DNA of 64,000 bases from Paraburkholderia caffeinilytica (GCF_003368325.1 NZ_CP031466.1:3100001-3164000), one strand, 5' to 3'. Positions 1-9,680 are shown, counted from the stretch's first letter. Numbers and translations: made by a program. The notes: generated by a model from the letters alone, not told the origin.

Positions 1-2764
1 CATCAGCCACCTGTACGCGTCGCCGATCACCACCGCCGAGCCCGGTTCGACGCACGGCTACGACACCGTCGACTACACCCAGGTCAACGCCGAATGCGGC
101 GGAGAAGCCGGCTTGAAGCGCCTCGCCGACACACTGCACGCGCACAACATGGGGCTGATCGTCGACGTGGTGCCGAATCATATGGGCATCGGCGGATCGA
201 GCAACGCGTGGTGGCTCGATATTCTCGAATGGGGCCGGCACAGCGGGTACGCACGCCATTTCGACGTCGACTGGCATTCGCCCGATCCGGCCTTGCGCGG
301 CAAGGTGCTGGCGCCGACACTCGGCGCGCCGTACGGCGAGGAACTCGCGGCAGGCCGGATTGCGCTGCATTTTGCAGCCGACAACGGGCGCTTTTATGTC
401 GGCTACGAGCCGCATGTGTTTCCCGTGTGCCCGACCGACTACGCGTCGATTCTGCAGAGCGCCGACCGCGCCGATCTCGCCGCGCTGGCCGAACGTTTCC
501 AGGGCTTGACGACGCAGCCGGCCGATCAGCCGCGCGCCGCCGAAGGCCGCGACATGCTGCGCGAGTTCGTCGCGCAAGGCGGCGGCTCGGCAATCGACCT
601 GGTGCTGGCAGCCTATTCGCCTGCAGACCCGGTGACGCGCGACCGTTTGCACCGGCTGATCGAACGCCAGCACTTCCGGCTCGCGTGGTGGCGCACCGCG
701 TCGGATGAAGTGAACTGGCGGCGTTTCTTCGACATCTCGACGCTGGCCGGTGTGCGTGTGGAGCGCCCCGAAGTGTTCGAGGCCGTGCACGCGCTGATTT
801 TCCGTCTGTATCGGGAAGGCGTGGTGGAGGGTTTGCGGATCGATCACGTGGACGGGCTCGCCGAACCGCGCGAGTACTGTCAGCGTCTGCGGCAGCGCCT
901 CACGGAATTGCGCGACACGGGGCCTTTTGTGGTCGTTGAAAAGATTCTGGGTCGTGGCGAACCGTTGCGCGACGATTGGCCCGTGGACGGCACGACCGGC
1001 TACGATTTCATGAACGACGTGGGCGCGCTGCTGCACGATCCGGCCGGTGCCGAGCCGCTCGCACAGACGTGGGCCGAACTCACCGGCCGCAGCCCGCGTT
1101 TCGCCGACGAAGCCCTGGACGCTCGTCGCAAGATTCTCTCGGAAAATCTCTCGGCCGAACTGGACCGCGCGGCGCGGGCGTTGCACCGCATTGCCCGCGA
1201 TTCGTCGACCACACGTGATTTCACCTTCGCCGCATTGCGGCGCGTGCTGGCCGAACTGGTCGTGCATTTTCCGGTATATCGGGTCTATCCACAGAACGGA
1301 CTGCGCAGCGCGGCCGACAACGTGTACTTCGCGCGGGCGCTGGCAGGCGCGCGACAAACGCTTTCGCGCGCGGACTACGTGGTGCTCGACCGCGTGAACG
1401 CATGGCTTGGCGGCAGCGCCGAGGAAGCGCCGAATGCACGGGTCAACGCCGCACAGCAGCAGGGCCCGAATGGCGCCCCACCGAGTCATGCAGGTTCATC
1501 GCGGCGCACCGCACAGACGCTGTTTTCGCAATTGACCGCGCCGGTCGCCGCGAAGGCGATCGAAGATACGGCGTGCTATCGCTATGGACGTTTGCTGTCA
1601 CGCAACGAAGTCGGCTCGGACCCGGGCGAATTTGCTTTGTCGGTCGCGCAATTTCATGCGGCGAATCTCGAGCGCTCGCAGCGCTTTCCTCACGCGATGC
1701 TCGCCACGGCCACGCACGACCACAAGCGTGGTGAAGACGTGCGTGCGCGGCTTGCGGTGTTGAGCGAGATTTCTCAGGACTGGAGCGCGACGTTGCGCGC
1801 GTGGTCGACCTTGAACGCGCCGCATCGCCGTGCGCTCGACGGCAAGCCGATCAGCAGCGTGAGCCACGATACACGCCACGATTGGGCGCCAGGCCCCGCC
1901 GCCGAGGCGATGCTGTACCAGACCCTGGTGGGCAGCTGGCCACCCGATTTAAAACCCGACGATGAAGCGGGCGTCAAGGAACTGGCTGAGCGCGTCGCGC
2001 AATGGCAATTGAAAGCGCTGCGGGAAGCGAAGCTCCAGACCAACTGGCTCGCGCCCGACGAAGCGTACGAGGCCGGCTGCCGCGACTTCCTGTTCGATAT
2101 CCTGGCGCCGCAGCGGCGCGACGGTTTTCTACGCGAGTTGTCCGCGTTCGTGATGCGGATTGGGCGCGCCGGTGCGCTCAACGGTTTTCAGCAGACCGTG
2201 TTGCGACTGACGTCGCCTGGGATTCCCGATCTTTATCAGGGTACTGAGCTGTGGGACTTCAGTTTGGTCGATCCCGACAATCGCCGGCCCGTCGATTTTG
2301 CGAAGCGTGAGGCGTGGCTCGCGCAAACACCGCCTTCGGAGTTTCTGATGAGCTGGCAAGACGGCCGGGTGAAGCTCGCGGTGGTGCAGCGCGTGCTGGC
2401 GTTGCGCGCGCATTTGCCGGAGCTGCTGAGTCAGGGTGCGTATCTGCCGCTTGCGGTGCGCGGTGCGCATGCGTCGAATGCGATTGCGTTTGCGCGGCGG
2501 CATGGCAATGCGTGGGCGGTGGTGGTGGCGAGCCGGCTTGCCGCCGGGTTGCTCGGCGAAGACGGCGATTTGCCGATGGTCGATCCCGTCAAATGGGGTG
2601 ACACAGCGATCGAAATGCCTGCGGACCTGGCCGCGTGCGCGCTGTTCGACTGGCTGAGTCCGGCGGCGCCAAAGGTCGATGAGAACGGCTTGCTTTATGT
2701 GCGCGATGCATTGGGCGCGATGCCCGTTGCCGTGCTGGTGGAGGACGGCGTGCCACGCGGTTGA
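1..2764 (+). CDS. treY: Maltooligosyl trehalose synthase, 5'-truncated by window edge
   Basis: The reading frame is open from base 2 to a TGA at 2762-2764, giving 920 codons. Only about the first 30 to 40 residues of the protein are missing. The visible N-terminus (ISHLYASPI, then STHGYDTVDY) is the typical start of the GH13 TreY barrel. GLRIDHVDGLAEP carries the conserved Arg-x-Asp nucleophile region. VVEKILGRGEPL holds the catalytic Glu, and YQGTELWDFSLVDPDNRRPVD is the C-terminal signature. TreY is a cytoplasmic enzyme that turns the reducing end of a maltodextrin into a trehalosyl unit, which TreZ then releases as trehalose. treZ and treX/glgX would be expected upstream, outside the window. 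The next gene (corC-like) is convergent, with a 57-base gap. Confidence 0.95.
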   Translation, partial: ISHLYASPITTAEPGSTHGYDTVDYTQVNAECGGEAGLKRLADTLHAHNMGLIVDVVPNHMGIGGSSNAWWLDILEWGRHSGYARHFDVDWHSPDPALRGKVLAPTLGAPYGEELAAGRIALHFAADNGRFYVGYEPHVFPVCPTDYASILQSADRADLAALAERFQGLTTQPADQPRAAEGRDMLREFVAQGGGSAIDLVLAAYSPADPVTRDRLHRLIERQHFRLAWWRTASDEVNWRRFFDISTLAGVRVERPEVFEAVHALIFRLYREGVVEGLRIDHVDGLAEPREYCQRLRQRLTELRDTGPFVVVEKILGRGEPLRDDWPVDGTTGYDFMNDVGALLHDPAGAEPLAQTWAELTGRSPRFADEALDARRKILSENLSAELDRAARALHRIARDSSTTRDFTFAALRRVLAELVVHFPVYRVYPQNGLRSAADNVYFARALAGARQTLSRADYVVLDRVNAWLGGSAEEAPNARVNAAQQQGPNGAPPSHAGSSRRTAQTLFSQLTAPVAAKAIEDTACYRYGRLLSRNEVGSDPGEFALSVAQFHAANLERSQRFPHAMLATATHDHKRGEDVRARLAVLSEISQDWSATLRAWSTLNAPHRRALDGKPISSVSHDTRHDWAPGPAAEAMLYQTLVGSWPPDLKPDDEAGVKELAERVAQWQLKALREAKLQTNWLAPDEAYEAGCRDFLFDILAPQRRDGFLRELSAFVMRIGRAGALNGFQQTVLRLTSPGIPDLYQGTELWDFSLVDPDNRRPVDFAKREAWLAQTPPSEFLMSWQDGRVKLAVVQRVLALRAHLPELLSQGAYLPLAVRGAHASNAIAFARRHGNAWAVVVASRLAAGLLGEDGDLPMVDPVKWGDTAIEMPADLAACALFDWLSPAAPKVDENGLLYVRDALGAMPVAVLVEDGVPRG

Positions 2765-2821
2765 TCCGCGTTTTGTCGAAGGTTATAGACGTGATCGACG
2801 AGCCCGTGCCGGTCACGCCGC

Positions 2822-4165
2822 TCAACCGCCTTCGTCGTCGAAGATCTTCGGATAAACGCGCACGAGCACGATCCGCGGACCCTTCATCTTCTTGACCACC
2901 ACGTCGAAGCGATCGAACTCGACGCGCTGCCCTTCAGCAGGCAGATCGTTGAGCGCCTGAATCACGAGGCCACCGACCGATTCGGCCTTGCCCTCGTCGA
3001 TGTCGATCCCGAGCGCGCGTTCCAGCGACACCACCGGCAAGCTGCCCTTGCCCATCAACGTGCCGTCGTCCATGCGCGTCCAGTCGGCGTCGCCCTGGCG
3101 GAATTCGTCGTGGATCTGCCCAACCAGTGCACCGAGCAGATTGTCCAGCGTCAGAAAGCCGATCGGCGTCGAGTTCTTGTGACCCACCAGCGCGAAATGC
3201 GGCGCACCCTTGCGGAAGCGGCGAAACAGTTCGAGCGCCGGCATGTCCGGCTTGACATACTGCACGGGCCGCGCATATTCGGAGAGGTCGTCGAGCGTGC
3301 TGCCCGCGTGCCGCGCCAGCAGCAAATCCTTCAAGTGGATCATGCCGGCCACCCGTTCGCCGGACGCGTCTTCGAACAACGGATAGCGGCTGAAGCGGTG
3401 CCGCGCCACCACCTGCATGTTTTCGCGCAACGGCACATCGCGCCGCAGGCCGACCATTTCATAGGACGGGCGCATCAGATCCGAGACGGTCATGCGCGAA
3501 AAGTCCAGCGAGTGCGCAATCGTGTTCCATTCGTCCTGGCTGTAGGCGCCATCCGGCGAACCGAGCTCAGTCGCGACGTTGGCGCGGCGGCCGCGCAAGA
3601 TCAGCTTGAGTTCGTCGGTGGAGTAATGCGAGTCATGGCCGTGCTCCCCGTCGAGGCCCGCGAGCTTCAACACCGCGTTGGCGCTCGTGTTGAGCACCCA
3701 GATCGCCGGATACATCGCCCAGTAGAAACCGTACAGCGGCGTGGCGGCCCACAACGAAACCTTTTCCGACTCGCGAATCGCGAGCGACTTCGGCGCCAGC
3801 TCGCCCACCACGATGTGCAGGAACGAAATGCACGAGAACGCGAAGAACAGCGAGATGCCGTGAATCAGCTGCTCCGATTCCACGCCGAGCAGGCTGAAGA
3901 CTGGCGTGAGCAATTCCGCGAACGCCGGCTCACCGATCCAGCCGAGTCCGAGCGACGCCAGCGTAATGCCGAGCTGACAGGCGGACAGATACGCGTCCAG
4001 CCTTCCATGCACCTTCGCCAGCAAACGCCCACGCATGCCATGCCTGGCTGCGAGGCTTTGCACGCGCGTTTGCCGCAGCTTCACCAGACCGAATTCGGCG
4101 GCGACAAAAAAACCGTTGAGGGCAACGAGAAACAACGCACCGATGAGGGCGACGACCTGGATCAA
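2822..4165 (-). CDS. CorC/HlyC-family membrane protein (CNNM plus CBS domains)
   Basis: An integral membrane protein of about 447 residues. An N-terminal CNNM/DUF21 domain has about four transmembrane helices (VALNGFFVAAEFGLVKLR is diagnostic). It is followed by a tandem CBS pair around residues 205-330 and a C-terminal CorC/HlyC domain around 350-445. The family is implicated in Mg2+/Co2+ efflux or homeostasis and is often annotated as a hemolysin-like or UPF0053 protein; the exact substrate here is unknown. There is no ATG near the N-terminus. A TTG at 4163-4165 has a GGAG about 8 bases upstream, whereas the TTG at 4184-4186 has no Shine-Dalgarno sequence and lies almost at the start point expected from a TATACT -10 box at 4195-4200. 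I therefore prefer the inner TTG; the outer one would add seven residues. Confidence 0.88.
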   Translation of the reverse strand: MIQVVALIGALFLVALNGFFVAAEFGLVKLRQTRVQSLAARHGMRGRLLAKVHGRLDAYLSACQLGITLASLGLGWIGEPAFAELLTPVFSLLGVESEQLIHGISLFFAFSCISFLHIVVGELAPKSLAIRESEKVSLWAATPLYGFYWAMYPAIWVLNTSANAVLKLAGLDGEHGHDSHYSTDELKLILRGRRANVATELGSPDGAYSQDEWNTIAHSLDFSRMTVSDLMRPSYEMVGLRRDVPLRENMQVVARHRFSRYPLFEDASGERVAGMIHLKDLLLARHAGSTLDDLSEYARPVQYVKPDMPALELFRRFRKGAPHFALVGHKNSTPIGFLTLDNLLGALVGQIHDEFRQGDADWTRMDDGTLMGKGSLPVVSLERALGIDIDEGKAESVGGLVIQALNDLPAEGQRVEFDRFDVVVKKMKGPRIVLVRVYPKIFDDEGG

Positions 4166-4259
4166 AGCGAAAGACTCCGGCAACAAAAGTTGTCAGTATA
4201 GAGGGTGAAAGCAAGTCGAAAGTTAATCGCGTACAGGGTCGCGCGCCGACAGCCGCCGC

Positions 4260-5066
4260 TCACGTTGCTGTCGTCGCAATCAACGGCACATGCAGCGCGA
4301 GGGTCACCGCTTCGCTCCCAGGTGCGTCGCTTTGCTCGAAACTGCCGCCGTGCGCCTCCGCAACGCGCTTGCAGAGCGCGAATACCCACGCGATCCGTTT
4401 GGCTTCGCGAGGTTCGCTCGCCTGTTTGCGGGCAAAGGCTTCCAGCAAATGTGGCACCGTCGGATCGTCCAATGCGGCGGCGCTCTGCTTGAAGACGACG
4501 GTGGCGTACCACCTGGTGGAGTCCGCGCGTGCGGCCAGCGTGACTACGGCACCCTCCGTGCTCGCTTCGACGGCAAACGTGAGCATCAGCCACAGTGCGG
4601 CGGCCAGGCGCTCACGGTCGCCATTGAGCTGCTCGGAAGCGAGATGCGACTCGACCGAGACCTCGACACCACGCGCGCGCGCCAATCCGGAACGGACTTC
4701 TTCAACGGTTTCATCGAGTAGCCGATGCAGCGGAAACGGGGCAAAGGCGAGTGCCAGCGATTTGGTCTCGGCGCGCGTGGCGTCGACCAGCGTCTCCAGC
4801 AACTTCACCTGCTGTTCCACGCCGTTACGAATCCCCGTGACGGCGCGTTGCGCATTGGGGTCGTTCGCATCGAGCTTGCGCTCGAGCACGTACGCCCAGC
4901 TATGGATGGCGTTCAGCGGCCCACGCAGATCATGCGACACCAGCGACAACACATGGTCGCGCATGAACAGCGCGGTTTCCGCGCGCAGATGGGCGGTGCG
5001 TTCGGATACGGCGAAGCCGGAAGGAACCGGCGGTGCGCCGGCGGTCCCGGTGGAAGACGTTGTCAC
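4260..5066 (-). CDS. Histidine kinase-like protein with degenerate ATPase domain
   Basis: A soluble protein of 268 residues, starting at GTG 5064-5066 with GAGGG seven bases upstream. Residues 35-100 form a HisKA dimerisation/phosphoacceptor helix pair with a clean H-box (SHDLRGPLNAI, His45). The following region has the length of a HATPase_c domain, but its key motifs are eroded. The N-box (residues about 153-168, RLAAALWLMLTFAVEAS) has no asparagine, no DxGxG G1 loop is found (FKQSAAALDD in its place), and only a remnant GG at 240-241 marks the end. No transmembrane, PAS or receiver domain is seen. It could be a phosphotransfer or dimerisation partner of another kinase, not an active kinase. 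No response regulator is adjacent. It is divergent from the FKBP gene. Confidence 0.8.
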   Translation of the reverse strand: MTTSSTGTAGAPPVPSGFAVSERTAHLRAETALFMRDHVLSLVSHDLRGPLNAIHSWAYVLERKLDANDPNAQRAVTGIRNGVEQQVKLLETLVDATRAETKSLALAFAPFPLHRLLDETVEEVRSGLARARGVEVSVESHLASEQLNGDRERLAAALWLMLTFAVEASTEGAVVTLAARADSTRWYATVVFKQSAAALDDPTVPHLLEAFARKQASEPREAKRIAWVFALCKRVAEAHGGSFEQSDAPGSEAVTLALHVPLIATTAT

Positions 5067-5112
5067 GATCGAACCCTCTCAGGCGGTGCAAGGAATGTTA
5101 AAAGAAGTCCCA

Positions 5113-5118
5113 TTATAG
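5113..5118 (-). promoter_or_regulatory. -10 box of kinase-like gene promoter
   Basis: Read on the minus strand this is a perfect TATAAT, 47 bases before the GTG start of the kinase-like gene. No convincing -35 hexamer lies 16-18 bases upstream (CTGGTT at best), so this is a likely but unproven sigma-70 promoter. Confidence 0.4.
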
Positions 5119-5254
5119 GCATGCCGCCCAGCGCAACCAGCCTGACCGGATGGCCAGGCTGGACGCAAACCGTATGCCACGCGGCAATCCTCGGCGATGC
5201 ATCGCCAACACGCCTACAATGTCGGTTTTTACGTTTTGATCCAAGGAGCGACAC

Positions 5255-5596
5255 ATGTCGACTGTGACTACCGAATCCGGCCTGAAATATGAAGACATCG
5301 TTGAAGGCAGCGGCGCCGAAGCGGTGGCCGGCAAGACCGTCAGCGTGCATTACACGGGCTGGCTGACCGACGGCCAGAAGTTCGACTCGAGCAAGGACCG
5401 CAACGACCCGTTCGCATTCGTGCTGGGCGGCGGCATGGTCATCAAGGGCTGGGACGAAGGCGTGCAAGGCATGAAGGTCGGCGGCACGCGCAAGCTGACG
5501 ATTCCGCCGCAACTCGGCTACGGCGTGCGTGGCGCAGGCGGCGTGATTCCGCCGAATGCAACGCTCGTGTTCGAAGTCGAACTGCTCGGCGTCTAA
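5255..5596 (+). CDS. FKBP-type peptidyl-prolyl cis-trans isomerase
   Basis: A single-domain FKBP of 113 residues with no signal peptide, so probably cytoplasmic. [34 protein letters not shown] and [31 protein letters not shown] reproduce the FK506-binding fold, including the aromatic pocket residues. It catalyses proline cis-trans isomerisation and may act as a folding chaperone. The ATG is preceded by AAGGAG with good spacing. A TACAAT at 5215-5220 could be the -10 element. It lies 44 bases upstream of the AraC-type gene on the same strand and may share its transcript. Confidence 0.95.
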   Translation: MSTVTTESGLKYEDIVEGSGAEAVAGKTVSVHYTGWLTDGQKFDSSKDRNDPFAFVLGGGMVIKGWDEGVQGMKVGGTRKLTIPPQLGYGVRGAGGVIPPNATLVFEVELLGV

Positions 5597-5640
5597 GTTT
5601 TTCGCTGCGCTGTTTTGTATTTTGTAATTGGGCATTGCCG

Positions 5641-6414
5641 ATGAGTCACACCGCCGTCGCCGCTCCTAGCGTTTCATTGCGCCGCTACGGCGCGATCGAA
5701 GCGTCGGACGTGCACGACTTCCACCAGGTCGTGCTCGGGCTCGACGGCGCGATGGTGATGGCGGTAGACGGCGTCGCGCATCAGATCGACGCCGGCTCCG
5801 CCTGGCTCATCCCGGCTGGGGCGCGGCACGATTACGCAGGCATCGGCGAGAACCGGCAATTGGTGCTGGATCTGCCGGCTGCCTCGCTGGCCGTGCCGGA
5901 ACGTCTGTTCGACCGCGCGCGGGCCGTGACGGTGGATGCCTCGCTCACGCAACTCGTGCATCGGATCGCGGCGCACGCCACCGGCGGCGCGCAAGGCGAC
6001 GATCTCGATACCCGGCGTTTTCAATGGGACGCAGCCGCGCGACTGGGCGCTGCGTTGGTGGCCGATACCGGCACGGTGGCCGGGACACAAGCGCCCGGCC
6101 TCGACTTCGCGCGCATCGACCGCTGGCTGCGCGCGCATCTGTCGGAACCGCTGCGTATCGCCGACCTGGCCGCGCATTGCGGCTTCGGCATGCGGCGCTT
6201 CCATCAGCTTTTTATCGACGCCTTTGGCGAAACACCGCACCGCTATTTGCAGCGTCTGCGGCTCGATACGTCGCTTGGCTTGCTATCCGATCCACGCCTG
6301 TCGCTCAGCGATATCGCGCTGGAAATCGGCTTCGGCGATCAGAGCGCTTACACGCACGCATTCACGCGGCGTTTCGGGTTGGCGCCCGGTCAATGGCGCG
6401 CGTTGCGCCATTGA
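5641..6414 (+). CDS. AraC-family transcriptional regulator with N-terminal cupin domain
   Basis: A protein of 257 residues from ATG 5641; a TTG six bases upstream is an alternative start. The N-terminal half (about residues 10-90) looks like an AraC-type cupin ligand domain (GSAWLIPAGARHDYAG). The C-terminal 100 residues are a double helix-turn-helix AraC domain: LRIADLAAHCGFGMRRFHQLF is the first, and LSLSDIALEIGFGDQSAYTHAF followed by RRFGLAPGQWR is the second. It should be a DNA-binding activator or repressor. The ligand and targets cannot be read from the sequence, and the neighbours (FKBP gene, metZ on the other strand) do not suggest any. Confidence 0.9.
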   Translation: MSHTAVAAPSVSLRRYGAIEASDVHDFHQVVLGLDGAMVMAVDGVAHQIDAGSAWLIPAGARHDYAGIGENRQLVLDLPAASLAVPERLFDRARAVTVDASLTQLVHRIAAHATGGAQGDDLDTRRFQWDAAARLGAALVADTGTVAGTQAPGLDFARIDRWLRAHLSEPLRIADLAAHCGFGMRRFHQLFIDAFGETPHRYLQRLRLDTSLGLLSDPRLSLSDIALEIGFGDQSAYTHAFTRRFGLAPGQWRALRH

Positions 6415-6512
6415 GTGTGTGCGATCCGCGGGCCACCTGAAAAAGGTGTCCCGCGCTTCTTGCTGCTCTCCTGCTGCACCTGCCTCGCGTGATTAGCGAG
6501 CGTAGTCGACGA

Positions 6513-7703
6513 CTAACCCGCCAGACCGCGCTCCAGATCGCCGCGGATATCGCCGGCGTTTTCCAGACCCACTGCGAGACGGATCAAGCCTTCGCTGATC
6601 CCCGCCGCCGCGCGTGCCTCGGGCGTCACGCGGCCATGCGTGGTCGTGGCCGGGTGCGTGATCGTGGTACGTGTATCGCCGAGATTGCCGGTGATCGAGC
6701 AGATCTTCGTGCTGTCAATCACGCGCCAGGCATTCGCGCGCATCTGCTCGGGCGTATCGCCCTTCAATTCGAACGACAGGATCGCGCCGCCCGCCTTCTG
6801 CTGACGCATGGCCAGCGCGTGCTGCGGATGCGATTCGAGACCCGGGTAGAACACGCGGTTCACGGCGGGATGGGTCTCCAGCCAGCGCGCGATTTCGAGC
6901 GCATTCGCCGACTGCTTTTCGACGCGCAGCGACAGCGTTTCCATGCCCTTGAGCAGCACCCATGCGTTGAACGCGGACAAGGTCGGCCCGGCGCTGCGTA
7001 CGAACGGGAACACCTTTTCCATGATGAACTGCTTCGAGCCGACCAGCGCGCCGCCGAGCACACGCCCCTGGCCGTCGAGGAACTTGGTGGCCGAATGCAT
7101 TACGACGTCCGCACCGAGCTTCAACGGCTGTTGCAACGCCGGGCTACAGAAACAGTTGTCGACCACGAAGATCGCGTTGGCCGCCTTCGCGATCTTGCTG
7201 ATCGCTTCGATATCGGCGACTTCGGTCAGCGGATTCGACGGCGTTTCGAGGAAGAACATCTTCGTCTCCGGGCGCACGGCGTTTTTCCACGCATCCAGAT
7301 CGGTCGGGTCGACGAAGGTCGTCGTGATGCCGAACTTGCTGAAGATCTGCGAGAACATGCCGAGCGTCGAACCGAACAGCGCCTGCGAGCTGACCAGATG
7401 GTCGCCGGCCTGCAGCGTCGACATCACCACCGACATGATCGCGGCCATCCCCGAAGCCGTGGCCATGCACGCTTCACCACCTTCGAGCGCGGCCAGGCGG
7501 TCCTGGAACATCGAGACGGTCGGATTCGTGAAGCGCGAATAGGTGTAGTTGTCTTCGGAATTCTTGAATTTTTCGGCGGCGTCCGCGGCACTCGCGAACA
7601 CGAAGCTCGAGGTCAGGAAAATCGCTTCCGAATGCTCGTTGAAGTCGCTGCGCGCTGTGCCCGAGCGGATTGCCAGCGTATCGAAGTTCAGGGAGTCGTC
7701 CAT
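6513..7703 (-). CDS. metZ: O-succinylhomoserine sulfhydrylase
   Basis: A PLP-dependent enzyme of the Cys/Met metabolism (gamma family) with 396 residues. It makes homocysteine from O-succinylhomoserine and sulfide in methionine synthesis. SATKFLDGQGRVLGGA contains the Schiff-base lysine, ATASGMAAI and TPSNPLTEVADI are PLP-site motifs, and the N-terminal FDTLAIRSG is typical of MetZ. I start at ATG 7701-7703 (MDDSLNFDTLAIRSG), 24 residues inside the longest open frame, because family members begin there. It follows purF on the same strand, an order also known in pseudomonads (folC-dedD-cvpA-purF-metZ). A strong terminator sits between purF and metZ, so metZ probably has its own promoter or depends on read-through. 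Confidence 0.93.
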   Translation of the reverse strand: MDDSLNFDTLAIRSGTARSDFNEHSEAIFLTSSFVFASAADAAEKFKNSEDNYTYSRFTNPTVSMFQDRLAALEGGEACMATASGMAAIMSVVMSTLQAGDHLVSSQALFGSTLGMFSQIFSKFGITTTFVDPTDLDAWKNAVRPETKMFFLETPSNPLTEVADIEAISKIAKAANAIFVVDNCFCSPALQQPLKLGADVVMHSATKFLDGQGRVLGGALVGSKQFIMEKVFPFVRSAGPTLSAFNAWVLLKGMETLSLRVEKQSANALEIARWLETHPAVNRVFYPGLESHPQHALAMRQQKAGGAILSFELKGDTPEQMRANAWRVIDSTKICSITGNLGDTRTTITHPATTTHGRVTPEARAAAGISEGLIRLAVGLENAGDIRGDLERGLAG

Positions 7704-7787
7704 GTTGGTTCTGATTTCCAATGTTCCATGACTGGGTTCGGCGTCTGCGGCTACCGTGGGAGGACCGCGCAACACCCAACGGCAGCA

Positions 7788-7825
7788 ACAAAAAAGCCCG
7801 CTTTTGCGTCGGCATAAGCGGGCTT
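7788..7825 (-). terminator. Rho-independent terminator after purF
   Basis: A perfect 10-bp inverted repeat (7794-7803 AAGCCCGCTT and 7816-7825 AAGCGGGCTT) with a 12-base loop. On the minus strand the hairpin is followed by six T residues. It lies downstream of the purF stop and upstream of metZ, so it should end most transcripts of the folC-dedD-cvpA-purF run. Confidence 0.85.
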
Positions 7826-7996
7826 CATGTGCGGGGGAAAGCTGGAGCGGAGGCGGATGATTGCGGCTTTTCCACCATTCGCTTTAGCTGTTTTGGGTTG
7901 CCCCGCGTCCGCAAGCTGAGATCAAATCGACGCAAGCCGTCATGCTAACACGCTCGCGTCGTGGCGTGCAGCAGGCCACGACGCGAGCGCTATCAC

Positions 7997-9544
7997 TCAA
8001 CCGACCGACAATTGCAGATGCAGTTGCGAACGCGCCGGGCCGCCCTCGGCCGCTTCGCTCGCGGCGTCGCGATCCGATTGCGAGGACGGTGCGAGACGCG
8101 CGGTTTCGATGCGGTCGAGGTATTCCGTGGTGACATCGCCCGTCACGTAGTTGCCGTCGAAGCACGAGGCTTCGAATTCCTTCAGCGCCGGGTTGATGTC
8201 GCGCACCGCCTGCTTCAGCGCGTCGACGTCCTGATACACGAGATGGTCCGCGCCGATCATGCGCGCGACTTCATCGTCCGTGCGGCCATGCGCGACGAGT
8301 TCACCGCGCGTCGGCATGTCGATACCGTAGACGTTCGGGTATTTCACTGGCGGCGCCGCCGAGGCGAAGATCACCTTGTTCGCGCCCGCATCGCGCGCCA
8401 TCTGCACGATTTCGTGCGAGGTGGTGCCACGCACGATCGAATCGTCGACGATCAGCACGTTCTTGCCCTTGAACTCGATGCCCATTGCGTTCAGCTTCTG
8501 GCGCACCGACTTCTTGCGCATCGCCTGGCCCGGCATGATGAAGGTGCGGCCCACGTAACGGTTCTTGAAGAAGCCTTCGCGATACTCCACACCTAGTTTC
8601 TTCGCGACCTGCATCGCAGCCGGACGGGACGAATCGGGAATCGGCATCACCACGTCGATCGCGACGTCGGGCAATTCGCGCTTGATCTTCTCGGCGAGGT
8701 AATCGCCCATGCGCAAACGCACGTTGTAGACCGGCACGCCGTCGAGCACGGAGTCCGGACGCGCGAGATACACGAGTTCGAAAATGCACGGGTTCAGGCT
8801 CGGATTCGTCGCGCATTGCTGCGAGTGCAAATTGCCCTCGAGGTCGATGAAAATGGCTTCGCCCGGCGCAATGTCGCGCACGAATTCAAAACCGACGCCT
8901 TCGATCGCAACGGATTCCGACGCCAAGATCCACTCGACGCCTTCCGACGTTTCCTGCTTGCCGAGACACAGCGGGCGAATGCCGAACGGGTCGCGAAAGC
9001 CGAGCAAACCGTAGCCGGCAATCAGCGACACGATCGCGTACGAACCCCGCACCCGGCGATGCACGCCCGACACCGCCTTGAACAGCGCGGCCGGATCGAG
9101 TTGCAGACTCGAACTGGACAGCTGCAATTCGTGCGCGAGCACGTTGAGCATCACTTCGGTGTCGGAGTTGGTATTGATATGGCGGCGATCGATGCGGAAC
9201 ATCTCATCTTTCAGTTGCTGCCAGTTGGTCAGATTGCCGTTGTGCGCGAGGATGATGCCGAACGGCGCGTTCACGTAGAACGGCTGGGCTTCTTCTTCGC
9301 TCGATGCAGACCCGGCGGTCGGGTAACGGACCTGGCCGATACCGGTGGTGCCGGGCAGGCTGCGCATGTTGCGCGTGCGGAACACGTCGCGCACCATGCC
9401 GTTGGCCTTGTGCATGTGGAAGTTGCTGCCGTTCGCTGTCGCGATGCCGGCGGCGTCCTGACCGCGGTGCTGCAGAAGCAGCAGGCTGTCATAGATCAGC
9501 TGATTGACCGGAGAATGGGAAACTACGCCTACGATGCCGCACAT
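7997..9544 (-). CDS. purF: Amidophosphoribosyltransferase
   Basis: The first committed enzyme of purine synthesis: glutamine plus PRPP gives 5-phosphoribosylamine. It has 515 residues. The start is fixed at MCGIVGVV because Cys2 becomes the N-terminal nucleophile after Met removal; the longer upstream open frame is not used. GGACAT just upstream supplies the ribosome site. The N-terminal Ntn glutaminase domain covers about residues 2-235 (GHNGNLTN, RGSYAIV). The C-terminal phosphoribosyltransferase domain contains VLIVDDSIVRGTTSHEIV, the PRPP loop. The region around Cys281-like positions was not resolved for an Fe-S ligand pattern. It lies downstream of cvpA in the order shared by many beta- and gammaproteobacteria. 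Confidence 0.97.
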   Translation of the reverse strand: MCGIVGVVSHSPVNQLIYDSLLLLQHRGQDAAGIATANGSNFHMHKANGMVRDVFRTRNMRSLPGTTGIGQVRYPTAGSASSEEEAQPFYVNAPFGIILAHNGNLTNWQQLKDEMFRIDRRHINTNSDTEVMLNVLAHELQLSSSSLQLDPAALFKAVSGVHRRVRGSYAIVSLIAGYGLLGFRDPFGIRPLCLGKQETSEGVEWILASESVAIEGVGFEFVRDIAPGEAIFIDLEGNLHSQQCATNPSLNPCIFELVYLARPDSVLDGVPVYNVRLRMGDYLAEKIKRELPDVAIDVVMPIPDSSRPAAMQVAKKLGVEYREGFFKNRYVGRTFIMPGQAMRKKSVRQKLNAMGIEFKGKNVLIVDDSIVRGTTSHEIVQMARDAGANKVIFASAAPPVKYPNVYGIDMPTRGELVAHGRTDDEVARMIGADHLVYQDVDALKQAVRDINPALKEFEASCFDGNYVTGDVTTEYLDRIETARLAPSSQSDRDAASEAAEGGPARSQLHLQLSVG

Positions 9545-9680
9545 GGCATGTCCTTCAAAGGTACGAAATTCGGAACGGCGGCTGGCGCCTGCGATGCCGC
9601 GCGAGGGTACGCGACGGTGCATACAGGCAACCGGATTGCGCCGGAGTCCTGCTGCGCTCCTCTAACCGGTCACCTGATCG

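Noticed and set aside
7704..7996. SAM-type riboswitch before metZ
   Set aside because: The only clear structure in the gap is the purF terminator. I could not recognise a SAM or SAH aptamer core.
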